Shown: one piece after another, positions 56,389 through 64,000 of the stretch
How positions within the stretch are numbered: the stretch's first letter is position 1
How the letters are laid out: each line of letters begins with the position of its first letter
Origin: JBBROS01 sp965260995
Lineage (GTDB): Bacteria > Pseudomonadota > Alphaproteobacteria > Acetobacterales > Acetobacteraceae
Direction: 5' to 3'
NCBI GenBank assembly: GCA_965260995.1
Contig: CBDHCD010000003.1
Span: 62,001-126,000, forward strand
Length of the DNA stretch: 64,000 nucleotides
Program-made: the position numbers and the translations under genes
Notes under the pieces: model-generated
Told to the model about the DNA's origin: nothing
Seen by the model: the letters and a program-made list of their open reading frames with translations, nothing else
Database searches by the model: none

Positions 56389-59300
56389 CCGGCCGCCCCG
56401 GGCTTCTCCGCCTCCATCACCGCCGGCCCGGCCTCGTGCAGCCGCACCGTCCAGCCGTCCGCCACGAGCGCCGCCGGATCGCCGTCCGCCGGGCAAACGA
56501 GCCGCCCGCCCGGCCGCAGCCGGTCGAGGCCCGCGCCGCCCTGCGTCCGCGCGATCACCAGTCCGCTCGCCGCCGCCTCGTCCCCGGCCGCCCCCGCCCC
56601 CTGCGCCGCCCCGAGCGCCTCGGCCAGCGGCCCCTCCGGCGCCCGCGGGTTCGACCCGGCCAGCAGCGGCGCCGCCTCGCGCAGGCTGGCCACCCCCGCC
56701 CCCCGCCAGGGCCGGATCGCCGCCTCGGCCAACGCCCGCTCGGCCGCGTCCGCGCCGCAGGCGTCGCACGCCAGGACAGGGCAGGGGGCCTCCGCCCGCC
56801 GGCCGCAGCACGGGCACAGGTCGATGCCGAGCACCCGCATCAGCGTCCGCCGCGCCGCGTCCTCGTCGAACCGGCGGCGGATCACCGCCGCCCCCCGCTC
56901 GGCCAGCCGGGCGCACAGCCCGGCGTCCTCCAGCAATGCCGCCGCGTGCGCCGCCAGCGCGTCCGCCGTGGCCCCGATCAGCCCTTCTGACCCGGCTTCC
57001 AGCCCGATCCCCTCGTTGCCCACCGGCGTCGTGATCACCGGCACGCCGTGCTGCAGCGCCTCGATCACCTTGCCCTTGACCCCCGCCCCGTAGCGCAGCG
57101 GGTTGATCGACGCCCGCGCCGCCGCGTACGCCGGCCCGAGGTCGGCGACCCACCCCGTCACCTCGACGCGCGGCCCGGCCAGCGCCAGCACCTCCGCCGG
57201 CGGCTTGCTGCCCACCAGCACCAGCCTGGCCGCCGGCGCGCGCTGCCAGACGAGCGGCATGATCTCCCGCGCCAGCCACAGCGCCGCGTCCACGTTCGGG
57301 CGGTGCGCGTAGCCGCCGACGAACAGCAGCGCGTCCCGCTCGTCGAACCGCTCCGCCGCCGCCGGCGCGAGGGGGGCGGCGGGCACCGAGTAGAGCGGCA
57401 CAGCCATCGCCTCCACCCCCGGGGCCATCGCTCGGATCACCGGCAGCTCGTCCGCGCTCGGCGTGATCACGAGGCGGCTGCGGCGGAAGATCTCGCGCTC
57501 GATCCGGTGCAGCCGGCGCGAGTCGGCCAGCGCCGCCGGATCGCCGTCCACCGCGTGCCGCCGCTGCTCGCGCAAGGAGTGCAGGTCGTGCGTGAAGTAG
57601 ATCATCCGGCCGCGCGCGTGCCGGTCGATGGCGTCGAGCAGCGGCTCCGTCACGTCCGGGCGGGCGCTCCACACGTGGTCGAGGAAGCGCCCGTTCTCCG
57701 CCAGCCAGGCCGGCAGGTCGGTCGGCCCATACAGCACCTCGATGCCCATCGCCCCCAGCGCCGCCGTGTAGGGCTGCGGGTGGTCCTGGTCGTGCGGCGC
57801 GAACGTGACCGCGAAGCCGAGCTCGCGGAAGCGCCGCAGCCAATGCAGCGTGGACACCGACCCGGCGTGCTTGTCCGGCTCCGGCACCCGGTCGTCGATG
57901 AACAGCACCCGCCCCCCGGCCGGCGGCCGCGCCCGCGCGACCAAGGCCGGCGCGCCCGGCCGCGGCTGCGCCGTCAGCGCCTCCGCCCACTTGCGGCAGA
58001 ACCGCGCGTGGTTGACGGTCGAGCGGTGGTCCCGCTCCGCCGCGCCGTACGAGGAAGCGTCGAAGTGCGTCACCGCGCTCGCCGGCTGGTACATCACCCG
58101 CCACCCCCGCGCCCGCAGCGCGAAGGCGAGGTCGAACTCCTCGTAGTAGGCCGGGGCGTACTGGTCGTCGAACCCGCCCACGGCGTCCCAGGCCGCGCGG
58201 CGGACCAACATGCAGGCGCCGATCACCACGTCCACCTCGCGCACGAAGTTGACGGCCGGCGCGTCCGCGTCCTGCCCGCGCCCGAACGGGTCGCCCCAGC
58301 CGTCGGCGAGCACCGTGCCGCCCGCCTCCTGCACCGTCCCGTCCGCGTTCAGCAGCTTCGCCCCCACGATGGCCACCCGCGGGTCGGCGTCCGCCAGCCG
58401 CACCAGGGGCGCGAGCCAGCCGGGATGCACGGAGGTGTCGTTGTTCAGCAGCAGCAGGTGGCGTCCCGCCGCCGCCCCCGCCGCCCGGTTGCAACTGCGC
58501 AGGAAACCGAGGTTGGCCGGGTTCGCCTCCACGTGCAGCCCGGGCACGGCCCGCAGCCGCGGCGCGATCGGCGCGGCCGGCTTGTCGTCGGCGACGATCA
58601 CCTCGTAGCGCACGGCGTCGCCGCTGTGCAGCATGATCGCGTACAGGCAGCGCAGCGTGTCGAACAGCCGCCCGTAGGCCGGCACCACGATCGACACGTC
58701 CGGCGCCGCCGCCGGCGTGAAGCGCAGCGGCGGCGGCTCGCCCGGCGTTTGCGCGAGCAAGAGGCAGGGCGCGTGCCCAGCCTCCCGCCCTTCGGCGAGG
58801 AAGTGCTCCAGCGGGTTGCGCCCGCCGCAATCCGGGTAGCGGTCGCGATACCAGTCGGTGTCGAACAGGCAGCACGGGTCGCAGCCCTCCGCCGCGCCGC
58901 GCAGCACGTAGTGCGTCAGCGGCTCCAGTGCCAGGCCGGAGTCGCGGACGTAGTCCTCCCAGTAGCCGTCGGTGTCGAACCACGGGTTCGGGTCCCGGCT
59001 GCGCGCCGCGCCGACCTCTAGGTAGTGCAGGAGCGCGTTCCCCCCGGCGGCCTCCGGCTCCTGGCCGACGTAGAACGCGGTGTCGAACAGCGGGTGCGGG
59101 TCGTGGCCCGCCGCCGCCCCCTCCCGGACGTAGTGCGCCAAGGGGTTGACCCCCGCCGCCGCCAGCTCGGGGTGCCGGGCCAGGTACCACCGGCTGCTGA
59201 ACAGCGGGTGCGGGTCGTAGCCCGCAGCCGCCCCGGTCCAGATGTAGTGCCACAGCGGGTCCGCCCCGGACCGCGCCACGTCGCGGTGTCGCGCCAGGTA

Positions 59301-60728
59301 GTCGGCCGGGTCGAACAGCGGGCTTCCCCGCAGCGTGTCCGCGTCCATCCGCACCTGGTTGCGCACCCGCAGGTGCCGCGGCAGCCGCCCGCTCGCCGCC
59401 AGCGCCCCGAGCCGCATCGCCCGCCCGCCGCCCGCCGCCAGCCGCGGGAACCGCCGGCCCAGGCCGCGCAACGGCGCGCCCGCCCGCCAGCCGACCGAGC
59501 GGGTCACGGCCTGGTGCCGGTGCCGCAAGTCGTGCATCTCCGCCGCCTCGCGGTCGCTGGTCGCGGTCAGGGCCTGCAGCTCGGCCCGCAGCCGCTCCCG
59601 CTCCGCCGCCACCTCCCCGAGCCGGGCCGCCTGCCGCGCCGCGTGCGCCAGGTCGCCTTGCAGCCGCTCGATGCCGGCCGCGTCGTGCGCCGCCTGCCGC
59701 CGCAGCGCGTCGGCCTCGGCCTGGCTGCGCGTCAGCTCGGCCCGCGTCGCCTCCAGGTAGCGGTCCAGCTCGTCCGCCCGCTGCGCCTGGCTGCCGTGCC
59801 GGTCCTGCTCCGCCCGCAGCCGGTCCAGCTCCGCCTGCGCGGCCCCCAGCCGCGCCTCGTTGCCCGCCAGGGAGGCTTCCGCCCGGCGCTGCGCCGCGAG
59901 GTTGCCCGCCCGCTCCTCCGCCTCGACCCACCGCTCGCCCAGCAGCGCGAACCGCTCCCGCACCGTGGCCACCGTCCGCGCGTCCGTGAGCCCGCACAGC
60001 GCCGCCACCGCCGGCGGCGCCCGCGGCCCGCAGGCCAGCACGCCGAGCCCGTGGCTGTGCAGGAACTCGAAGCTCGGGTGCCGCTCGCGCAGCTCGGCCC
60101 AGAACCGCCACACCCCGAAGTCGCCCGCCCGCTCGTTGGTGTCGTGGAACAGCGCCACCGCCCGGTCCGACAGCTTGGGCCGCCAGCTCTCCCAGTCGTC
60201 CCGCACCGCCTCGTAGGTGTGGAAGCCGTCGATGTGCAGCAAGTCGATCGAGCCGTCGGCGAAATGGTCGAGCGCCTCGTCGAACCGCCGCCGCAGCAGG
60301 GTGGAGAAGCCGCGGAACCGCTCGTCGTGGAAGCGGCGCACGCTCTCGAACACCTCCTCGCCGTAGCGCCCGGCGTGCGGGTCGCCTTCCCAGGTGTCCA
60401 CGGCGTAGGCCCGCGCGTCGATGCCGTGCCGCGCCAGCGCGTCGCAGAACGCGAAATAGGAGGCCCCGTAATGCGTCCCCAGCTCCACCAGCACCCGGGG
60501 CGCGGCGGCGGCGGCGATCCAGTGCGCGAACGGCACGTGCCCGAACCAGGCGCTCTCGATCCCCGTGCGCGCCGGCCGCTGGAACAAGGGGTCCAGCAGC
60601 GGCGACGCCAAGGCGTCCAGCGCGGCGGTCGGCAGGCCCGAGGACAAGGCAGGGCAGGGGAGGCCGAGAGAGGCGAGGCCGGGTGCCGCGAGGGCGTCGG
60701 CCAGCGGCGGCGCGGTCGTCGGGGTCAT
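56385..60728 (-). CDS. Giant multidomain glycosyltransferase (methyltransferase-like, repeats, GT2, GT4)
   Basis: One 1447-residue chain holds several parts. About 60-235 is a methyltransferase-24-like domain (VELGTHYGASYFAFCDAL, SIDLLHIDGFHTYEAVRDDW). About 265-410 is a coiled coil. About 467-655 is five imperfect 37-residue repeats of the pattern DPHPLFDxxWYLxxxP...NPLxHYxxxGxxxG. About 676-910 is a GT2 domain (DVSIVVPAYG, LLLLNNDTSVHPGWL). About 930-1300 is a GT4-like domain (LFVGGYAHRPNVDAALWL, YGAGVKGKVIEAL). About 1310-1447 is a tail with CPCC/CDAC cysteine pairs like a zinc ribbon. ATG 60728 is preferred over 60836, whose extra codons come from a tandem repeat. It likely extends a surface glycan. 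Confidence 0.9.
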   Translation of the reverse strand: MTPTTAPPLADALAAPGLASLGLPCPALSSGLPTAALDALASPLLDPLFQRPARTGIESAWFGHVPFAHWIAAAAAPRVLVELGTHYGASYFAFCDALARHGIDARAYAVDTWEGDPHAGRYGEEVFESVRRFHDERFRGFSTLLRRRFDEALDHFADGSIDLLHIDGFHTYEAVRDDWESWRPKLSDRAVALFHDTNERAGDFGVWRFWAELRERHPSFEFLHSHGLGVLACGPRAPPAVAALCGLTDARTVATVRERFALLGERWVEAEERAGNLAAQRRAEASLAGNEARLGAAQAELDRLRAEQDRHGSQAQRADELDRYLEATRAELTRSQAEADALRRQAAHDAAGIERLQGDLAHAARQAARLGEVAAERERLRAELQALTATSDREAAEMHDLRHRHQAVTRSVGWRAGAPLRGLGRRFPRLAAGGGRAMRLGALAASGRLPRHLRVRNQVRMDADTLRGSPLFDPADYLARHRDVARSGADPLWHYIWTGAAAGYDPHPLFSSRWYLARHPELAAAGVNPLAHYVREGAAAGHDPHPLFDTAFYVGQEPEAAGGNALLHYLEVGAARSRDPNPWFDTDGYWEDYVRDSGLALEPLTHYVLRGAAEGCDPCCLFDTDWYRDRYPDCGGRNPLEHFLAEGREAGHAPCLLLAQTPGEPPPLRFTPAAAPDVSIVVPAYGRLFDTLRCLYAIMLHSGDAVRYEVIVADDKPAAPIAPRLRAVPGLHVEANPANLGFLRSCNRAAGAAAGRHLLLLNNDTSVHPGWLAPLVRLADADPRVAIVGAKLLNADGTVQEAGGTVLADGWGDPFGRGQDADAPAVNFVREVDVVIGACMLVRRAAWDAVGGFDDQYAPAYYEEFDLAFALRARGWRVMYQPASAVTHFDASSYGAAERDHRSTVNHARFCRKWAEALTAQPRPGAPALVARARPPAGGRVLFIDDRVPEPDKHAGSVSTLHWLRRFRELGFAVTFAPHDQDHPQPYTAALGAMGIEVLYGPTDLPAWLAENGRFLDHVWSARPDVTEPLLDAIDRHARGRMIYFTHDLHSLREQRRHAVDGDPAALADSRRLHRIEREIFRRSRLVITPSADELPVIRAMAPGVEAMAVPLYSVPAAPLAPAAAERFDERDALLFVGGYAHRPNVDAALWLAREIMPLVWQRAPAARLVLVGSKPPAEVLALAGPRVEVTGWVADLGPAYAAARASINPLRYGAGVKGKVIEALQHGVPVITTPVGNEGIGLEAGSEGLIGATADALAAHAAALLEDAGLCARLAERGAAVIRRRFDEDAARRTLMRVLGIDLCPCCGRRAEAPCPVLACDACGADAAERALAEAAIRPWRGAGVASLREAAPLLAGSNPRAPEGPLAEALGAAQGAGAAGDEAAASGLVIARTQGGAGLDRLRPGGRLVCPADGDPAALVADGWTVRLHEAGPAVMEAEKPGAAG

Positions 60729-60774
60729 CGTGCGCTCAAGGGTGCGGGGGGCATCGGGAGCCGCCAATCCATCA

Positions 60775-63042
60775 TCATCCCGCGCAATGGCAGCTTTGCC
60801 CAGGCAGCGCAACAGGCAGCGCAACAGGCAGCGCAACCTGCCACGGCCGCCGCCGCCGCGGCCGGGTCAGCACCAGCGGCCCGGCCTCGCTGGCCAGCAG
60901 GTTGGGGTTGAGGAACGGGTCATCCGACACCGCCTCCCCCCACCGCGCCAGCACCATCGCCTGCTCCTCCCGGAACCGCGCCAGCTTGGCCGGGTCCGCC
61001 GCTTCCAGCCCGCGCGTCACCCCCTCCCGGTGCAGCAGCGCGGCGTGCGGCGTCCACAGCACCCGCAGCCCGGCCGCCCGCACCCGCAGGCACAAATCGA
61101 CGTCGTTCCACGTCACCGCCAGCCGCTCGTCCATGCCGCCCACCGCGCGATACGCCGCCGCCGGGATGGCGAGGCAGGCGGCGGTCACGGCCGACAGGTC
61201 CCGCGCGCACGCCAACTGCCCCGCGTAGCCCGGGGCGTCCGCCGCCGCGCCTCGCCCCACGTGCGTCGCCGCCCCGCCCGGCCCCAGCAGCAGCCCCGCG
61301 TGCTGCACCGTCCCGTCCGGGTACAGCAGCTTCGCCCCCACCGCGCCGACCCCGGGCCGGGTCGCCAACGAGACCAGCTCCCGCAGCCAGTCGGCGTGCA
61401 GCACCTCCGTGTCGTTGTTCAGCAGCACCAGCACCTCGCCCTGCGCCGCCGCCGCCGCCCCGTTGTTGAGGGCGGCGAAGTTGAACGCCCCCTCCCGCCG
61501 CAGCACCCGCACCCGTCGGTCCCGCGACAGCAGGCCGAGCAACGCCAGCGCGTCCGGCTCCGCGCTGCCGTTGTCGACGATCAGCAGCTCGAGGTCGGGG
61601 TAGTCCGTCCGCCGCAGCACGCCCTCGGCGCACGCCTGCAGCAGCGCCGCGCCGTCCCGCGTCGGCACGATGACGCTGACCGGCGGCCACCGCCCCGGCG
61701 CGCGGAACCGCGCCCGCGGCCACGCGCCTGGCCCCCCATCGACCCCCCCGTCAACCGTGTCCACTACCGTGTCCACAACCGCCTCCACCCCGGGCGTGAG
61801 CGCCGCCAGCCGCGCCGGGCCGCCCGTCCCTTGCCATTCGCACGGCCAATCGCGCGGCGCGGCGGCGCGGTGGCACAGCACGGCCGGCACGTGCAGGACG
61901 CCCCCCGGCCCGGCCGCCGCCGCCGCCCGCAGCGCCAGCCCGTACTGCTCGAACGGCGCGTCGCCCGCCCGCGCGCCCCCCGCCTCCCGCACCAGCTCGG
62001 CCCGATACACCGCGAGCTGCCCGATCGCGTTGCCCGCCAGCATCGCTTCCGCCCCGTAGCCCGGCTTGAACCACGGCGCGCTCCGCCGCTTCCCCGTCGC
62101 CCCGTCCTCCGCCATAACGTCCTCCGTCATGACGTCCCCCGTCATGACATCCTCGTCGGTGAACACGAGCCGCGCCTCCGGCCGCGCCTCGAACGCCGCC
62201 ATCACCTCCGCCAACGCCGTCGGGGCCAGCCGGTCCCCGGCGTCGAGCACGCACGCGAACGGCGCGGACCCGGCGTCCAGCGCGCGCCCGAGGTCGTCCT
62301 CCCGCGCTCCCGCCCCGGGCTCCAGCAGCCGCAGCCGCGGCTCCGCCTCCGCCAGCCGCAGGAGCGCCTCCCGCGGCCAGGCCGACAGCAGCCGGGCCGT
62401 CAAGCACGCCTGCCACGCCCCGTAGGTCTGGCCTTGCAGGCTCGCCACCGTCCGCAGCGCCGCCTCCGCCGTGGTGTCGCCCGCCGTCATCGCCACGTGC
62501 ACGAGCGGGCCGTCCCGCCGCGCGAGGGCCGCCAGCGCCGCCGCCGGCGGGCTGTCGTACTCCGCGACCCAGAGCGCGTACGCCGTGTCATCGTCGGCCG
62601 CGGCCCCGGGGCACAGGCCCGGCAACAGCGGGATGCGCGCGCGCGCCGCCGGCGCTTGCGCGAGCGTCGCCACCAGCCCGGCCCGGCTCGCCCCCAGCGC
62701 CGCCGCCGCCGCCAGCGCCGCCCGCGCCCGCCCGACGTCGTGGCCAGTGTCGCGCCCGATGTCGTGACTAGGCTCGTGCCCAGGCTCATGCCCAGCCTCA
62801 TCCCCGGTCGCGTCCGTCACGATGCGCGCGATGAAGTCCTCATCCGTGCCTGCCCCGTGCCGCCGCCCGAACTCGTCCGTCGCCGCCAGCCGGTCCGCGG
62901 CCTCCTGCAACCCACCGCCCCGCAGCAGGTCGGCGTACGCCACCAGTTCGGCCGGCGTCGGGTCGCGCGCCAGCGCCGTGCGGAACAGGCGCACCACCGG
63001 CGCGCCCGTGGCGCGAATGTCATCGAGGCTGGAGAAGGTCAC
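60775..63042 (-). CDS. DUF4214-GT2 glycosyltransferase
   Basis: In this 755-residue protein residues about 10-65 match DUF4214 (VVRLFRTALARDPTPAELVAYADLL, AATDEF), a domain often found in surface-glycan and S-layer proteins. About 70-100 is His/Asp/Gly-rich low complexity from DNA repeats. A degenerate glycosyltransferase half follows (about 150-400; LVFTDEDV with a 15-bp repeat that gives VMTGDVMTEDVMAED), then a complete GT2 domain (about 440-680; VSVIVPTRDG, LLIVDNGS, VLLNNDTEVLHADWL, MDERLAVTWNDVDLCLRVRAAG). The C-terminus ends in ALPVALPVALP from a 12-bp repeat. Confidence 0.88.
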   Translation of the reverse strand: MTFSSLDDIRATGAPVVRLFRTALARDPTPAELVAYADLLRGGGLQEAADRLAATDEFGRRHGAGTDEDFIARIVTDATGDEAGHEPGHEPSHDIGRDTGHDVGRARAALAAAAALGASRAGLVATLAQAPAARARIPLLPGLCPGAAADDDTAYALWVAEYDSPPAAALAALARRDGPLVHVAMTAGDTTAEAALRTVASLQGQTYGAWQACLTARLLSAWPREALLRLAEAEPRLRLLEPGAGAREDDLGRALDAGSAPFACVLDAGDRLAPTALAEVMAAFEARPEARLVFTDEDVMTGDVMTEDVMAEDGATGKRRSAPWFKPGYGAEAMLAGNAIGQLAVYRAELVREAGGARAGDAPFEQYGLALRAAAAAGPGGVLHVPAVLCHRAAAPRDWPCEWQGTGGPARLAALTPGVEAVVDTVVDTVDGGVDGGPGAWPRARFRAPGRWPPVSVIVPTRDGAALLQACAEGVLRRTDYPDLELLIVDNGSAEPDALALLGLLSRDRRVRVLRREGAFNFAALNNGAAAAAQGEVLVLLNNDTEVLHADWLRELVSLATRPGVGAVGAKLLYPDGTVQHAGLLLGPGGAATHVGRGAAADAPGYAGQLACARDLSAVTAACLAIPAAAYRAVGGMDERLAVTWNDVDLCLRVRAAGLRVLWTPHAALLHREGVTRGLEAADPAKLARFREEQAMVLARWGEAVSDDPFLNPNLLASEAGPLVLTRPRRRRPWQVALPVALPVALPGQSCHCAG
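60801..60836 (+). repeat. 12-bp in-frame tandem repeat, three units
   Basis: There are three perfect copies of CAGGCAGCGCAA near the 3' end of the DUF4214-GT2 gene, read on the minus strand as LPVA units. They keep frame. The same DNA is also the false N-terminal extension of the giant glycosyltransferase. Confidence 0.9.
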
Positions 63043-63119
63043 CGCGGCAGCCTAAAGCATTCTCGGGCCGAGCCGAACTCACCCGACCCGATCGAACCCG
63101 CGTCGCAACGGAAGGCCCC

Positions 63120-63821
63120 CTACTCGGCCGCCGCCCGCGCCGCCGCCCCGTGCCACCGCTCCAGCGCCGGCAGCAGCCGCTCGCCCGTCTGGAACCCCTG
63201 CGTCACCAACGTGTAGTCCTGCTCCCCGCGCCCCGCGATCCCCCCGCGCCCCGCGATCCCCCCGCGCCCTGCGATCCCCCCGCGCCCCGCGATCAACGTC
63301 GGGAAGCCCGTCACCCCCGTGTGCTGGCTCTGTGCGAAGTCCTGCCGGGTGTCCTGCCGCGCCGCGTCGGTGTCCATCTCCGCCAGGAACGCCGCCCGCT
63401 CGAACCCCAGCGCCGCCGCCACGTCCGCCAGCGTGTCCGGGTCCGTCGTGTCCCGGTTCTCGGCGTAGAACGCCGCGTGCAGCCGCCGCAGCCCGGTCAG
63501 CCCGTCCGCCATGCCGCGCCGCCGCATCACCACCGCCGCCCGGCAGGCCGGCTCCGTGTCGTAGACGAACCGCGCCCGCTCGAAGAACCCGTAGTCGAAC
63601 GGCTGCCCCGACGCCTCCTGCACGTGCTCCCAGTGCGAGCGGATCGAGGCCGCGCCCGCCGCGTCCATCGGCTCGGTCGTGCCGGGGCGCAGTCCGCCCA
63701 GCACGAGCCGGATCGGCAGCGAGTCGCCGAACCGCGCCTCGATCGCCTCCAGCACCGGGGAGAACCCCCAGCACCAGGAGCACATCGGGTCGGCGAAGTA
63801 GACGAGGTGCGGGCCGGTCAT
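63120..63821 (-). CDS. DsbA-family thioredoxin-fold protein with repeat insertion
   Basis: This 233-residue protein is of the DsbA/FrnE-like superfamily. The redox motif is CSWC (residues 14-17, in DPMCSWCWGFSPVLEAI), and the helical insert is of normal length. The cis-proline loop is TGVTGFPTLI (about 170-180). Immediately after it an 18-bp DNA repeat inserts four GIAGRG units before the last strand (YTLVTQGF). No signal peptide is seen, so it is probably cytoplasmic, like proteins of the DSBA oxidoreductase family in GSH or isomerase chemistry. AAAGGAA precedes ATG 63821. Confidence 0.88.
   Translation of the reverse strand: MTGPHLVYFADPMCSWCWGFSPVLEAIEARFGDSLPIRLVLGGLRPGTTEPMDAAGAASIRSHWEHVQEASGQPFDYGFFERARFVYDTEPACRAAVVMRRRGMADGLTGLRRLHAAFYAENRDTTDPDTLADVAAALGFERAAFLAEMDTDAARQDTRQDFAQSQHTGVTGFPTLIAGRGGIAGRGGIAGRGGIAGRGEQDYTLVTQGFQTGERLLPALERWHGAAARAAAE
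63223..63294 (+). repeat. 18-bp in-frame tandem repeat, four units
   Basis: There are four units with period 18, each containing GCGCCCCGCGATC (one has T for C). They lie inside the DsbA-family gene and encode GIAGRG on the minus strand. The near identity of units suggests recent expansion. Confidence 0.92.
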
Positions 63822-64000
63822 GGCGGTGTTCCTTTCGTGTCCTGCCCCGCCCACGTTGGCCGCCGGGCCGCCGCGAACAAGGGCGTCGCCCAACCCATCC
63901 CTTGTTGCCCGCTCCCCGTTGCCCGCTCCCCGTTGCCCGCTCCCTTGGCCTCGCGTAGCGTCGCGTCCACCGCCGCCGCGCGAGCGGCCACGGAGGGGGC
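63822..64000. other. End of window, no gene seen, 14-bp repeat
   Basis: No reading frame with family resemblance is visible after the DsbA-family start. At 63904-63945 there are three 14-base units of GTTGCCCGCTCCCC, the last one base different. The remaining sequence is GC-rich without clear promoter elements. A gene may begin or end just beyond the window. Confidence 0.5.

Noticed and set aside
54904..60111. Single 1735-codon gene covering GT4 and most of the giant glycosyltransferase region
   Set aside because: Only its C-terminal third matches the GT4 family; the rest is out of frame with the clearly conserved giant protein.

Overview
The window comes from a very GC-rich (by eye above 70 %) alphaproteobacterium, most likely in the Acetobacterales/Rhodospirillales. 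The evidence is the strong G/C bias at third codon positions, an ECF sigma factor paired with a DUF1109/NrsF anti-sigma factor and a GTAACC-N16-CGAA promoter, the miaB-phoH(ybeZ)-ybeY-corC gene order, a GlpST-type polyol ABC transporter and many nitrate/taurine-type and peptide-type importers. I see no phage, plasmid or CRISPR locus. Most of the DNA is ordinary, tightly packed chromosome with many ATGA, GTGA or TTGA start/stop overlaps.

Layout. 1-3.4 kb: 3' part of a Maf pyrophosphatase, the two subunits of a 3-oxoacid CoA-transferase, tRNA-Ala(GGC) and an MscS channel. 3.4-10 kb: a hairpin-rich intergenic stretch, then a minus-strand operon for a family-5 (peptide/nickel type) ABC importer ending in a DMT exporter with a very histidine-rich tail. 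10-20 kb: a GGDEF-EAL protein, a secreted 5-hydroxyisourate hydrolase, a nitrate/taurine-type ABC pair with a double-length permease, a small membrane protein, dUTPase, a coiled-coil protein with an AT-hook-like tail, arginase and a DUF3750 protein. 20-26.5 kb: monooxygenase, serine hydrolase, small secreted protein, glycogen-debranching-type enzyme, methyltransferase and acyltransferase. 26.7-33.5 kb: miaB-phoH-ybeY-corC followed by a GT2-GtrA protein and a polytopic membrane protein. 33.5-40 kb: Rieske oxygenase, MarR-EmrA-EmrB efflux locus, Ohr-cupin pair, and the sigma/anti-sigma pair.

40.1-51.5 kb is one long minus-strand catabolic operon: SorC regulator, sugar/polyol-binding protein, two permeases, two unlike ATPases, an EryA-like FGGY kinase, a 2-hydroxyacid dehydrogenase, a class II aldolase and a GlpD/EryB-type FAD dehydrogenase. 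It reads as a complete import, phosphorylation, oxidation and cleavage route for a polyol whose identity the sequence does not fix. 51.8 kb onward: a Crp/Fnr regulator and a polysaccharide/glycan locus (methyltransferase, acyltransferase, GT4, a 1447-residue multidomain glycosyltransferase, a DUF4214-GT2 protein), then a DsbA-family protein.

Two features run across the window. First, a 103-bp element with 13-bp terminal inverted repeats and two internal hairpins occurs three times, at 3617, 20067 and 48960. Each copy begins exactly at the TAG stop codon of a minus-strand gene, so the element supplies or shares that stop; one copy lies between the binding-protein and permease genes of the polyol operon. 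Second, there are many short tandem arrays. Inside genes they almost always have periods divisible by three and add low-complexity loops to proteins; between genes several have periods of 13, 14 or 28.
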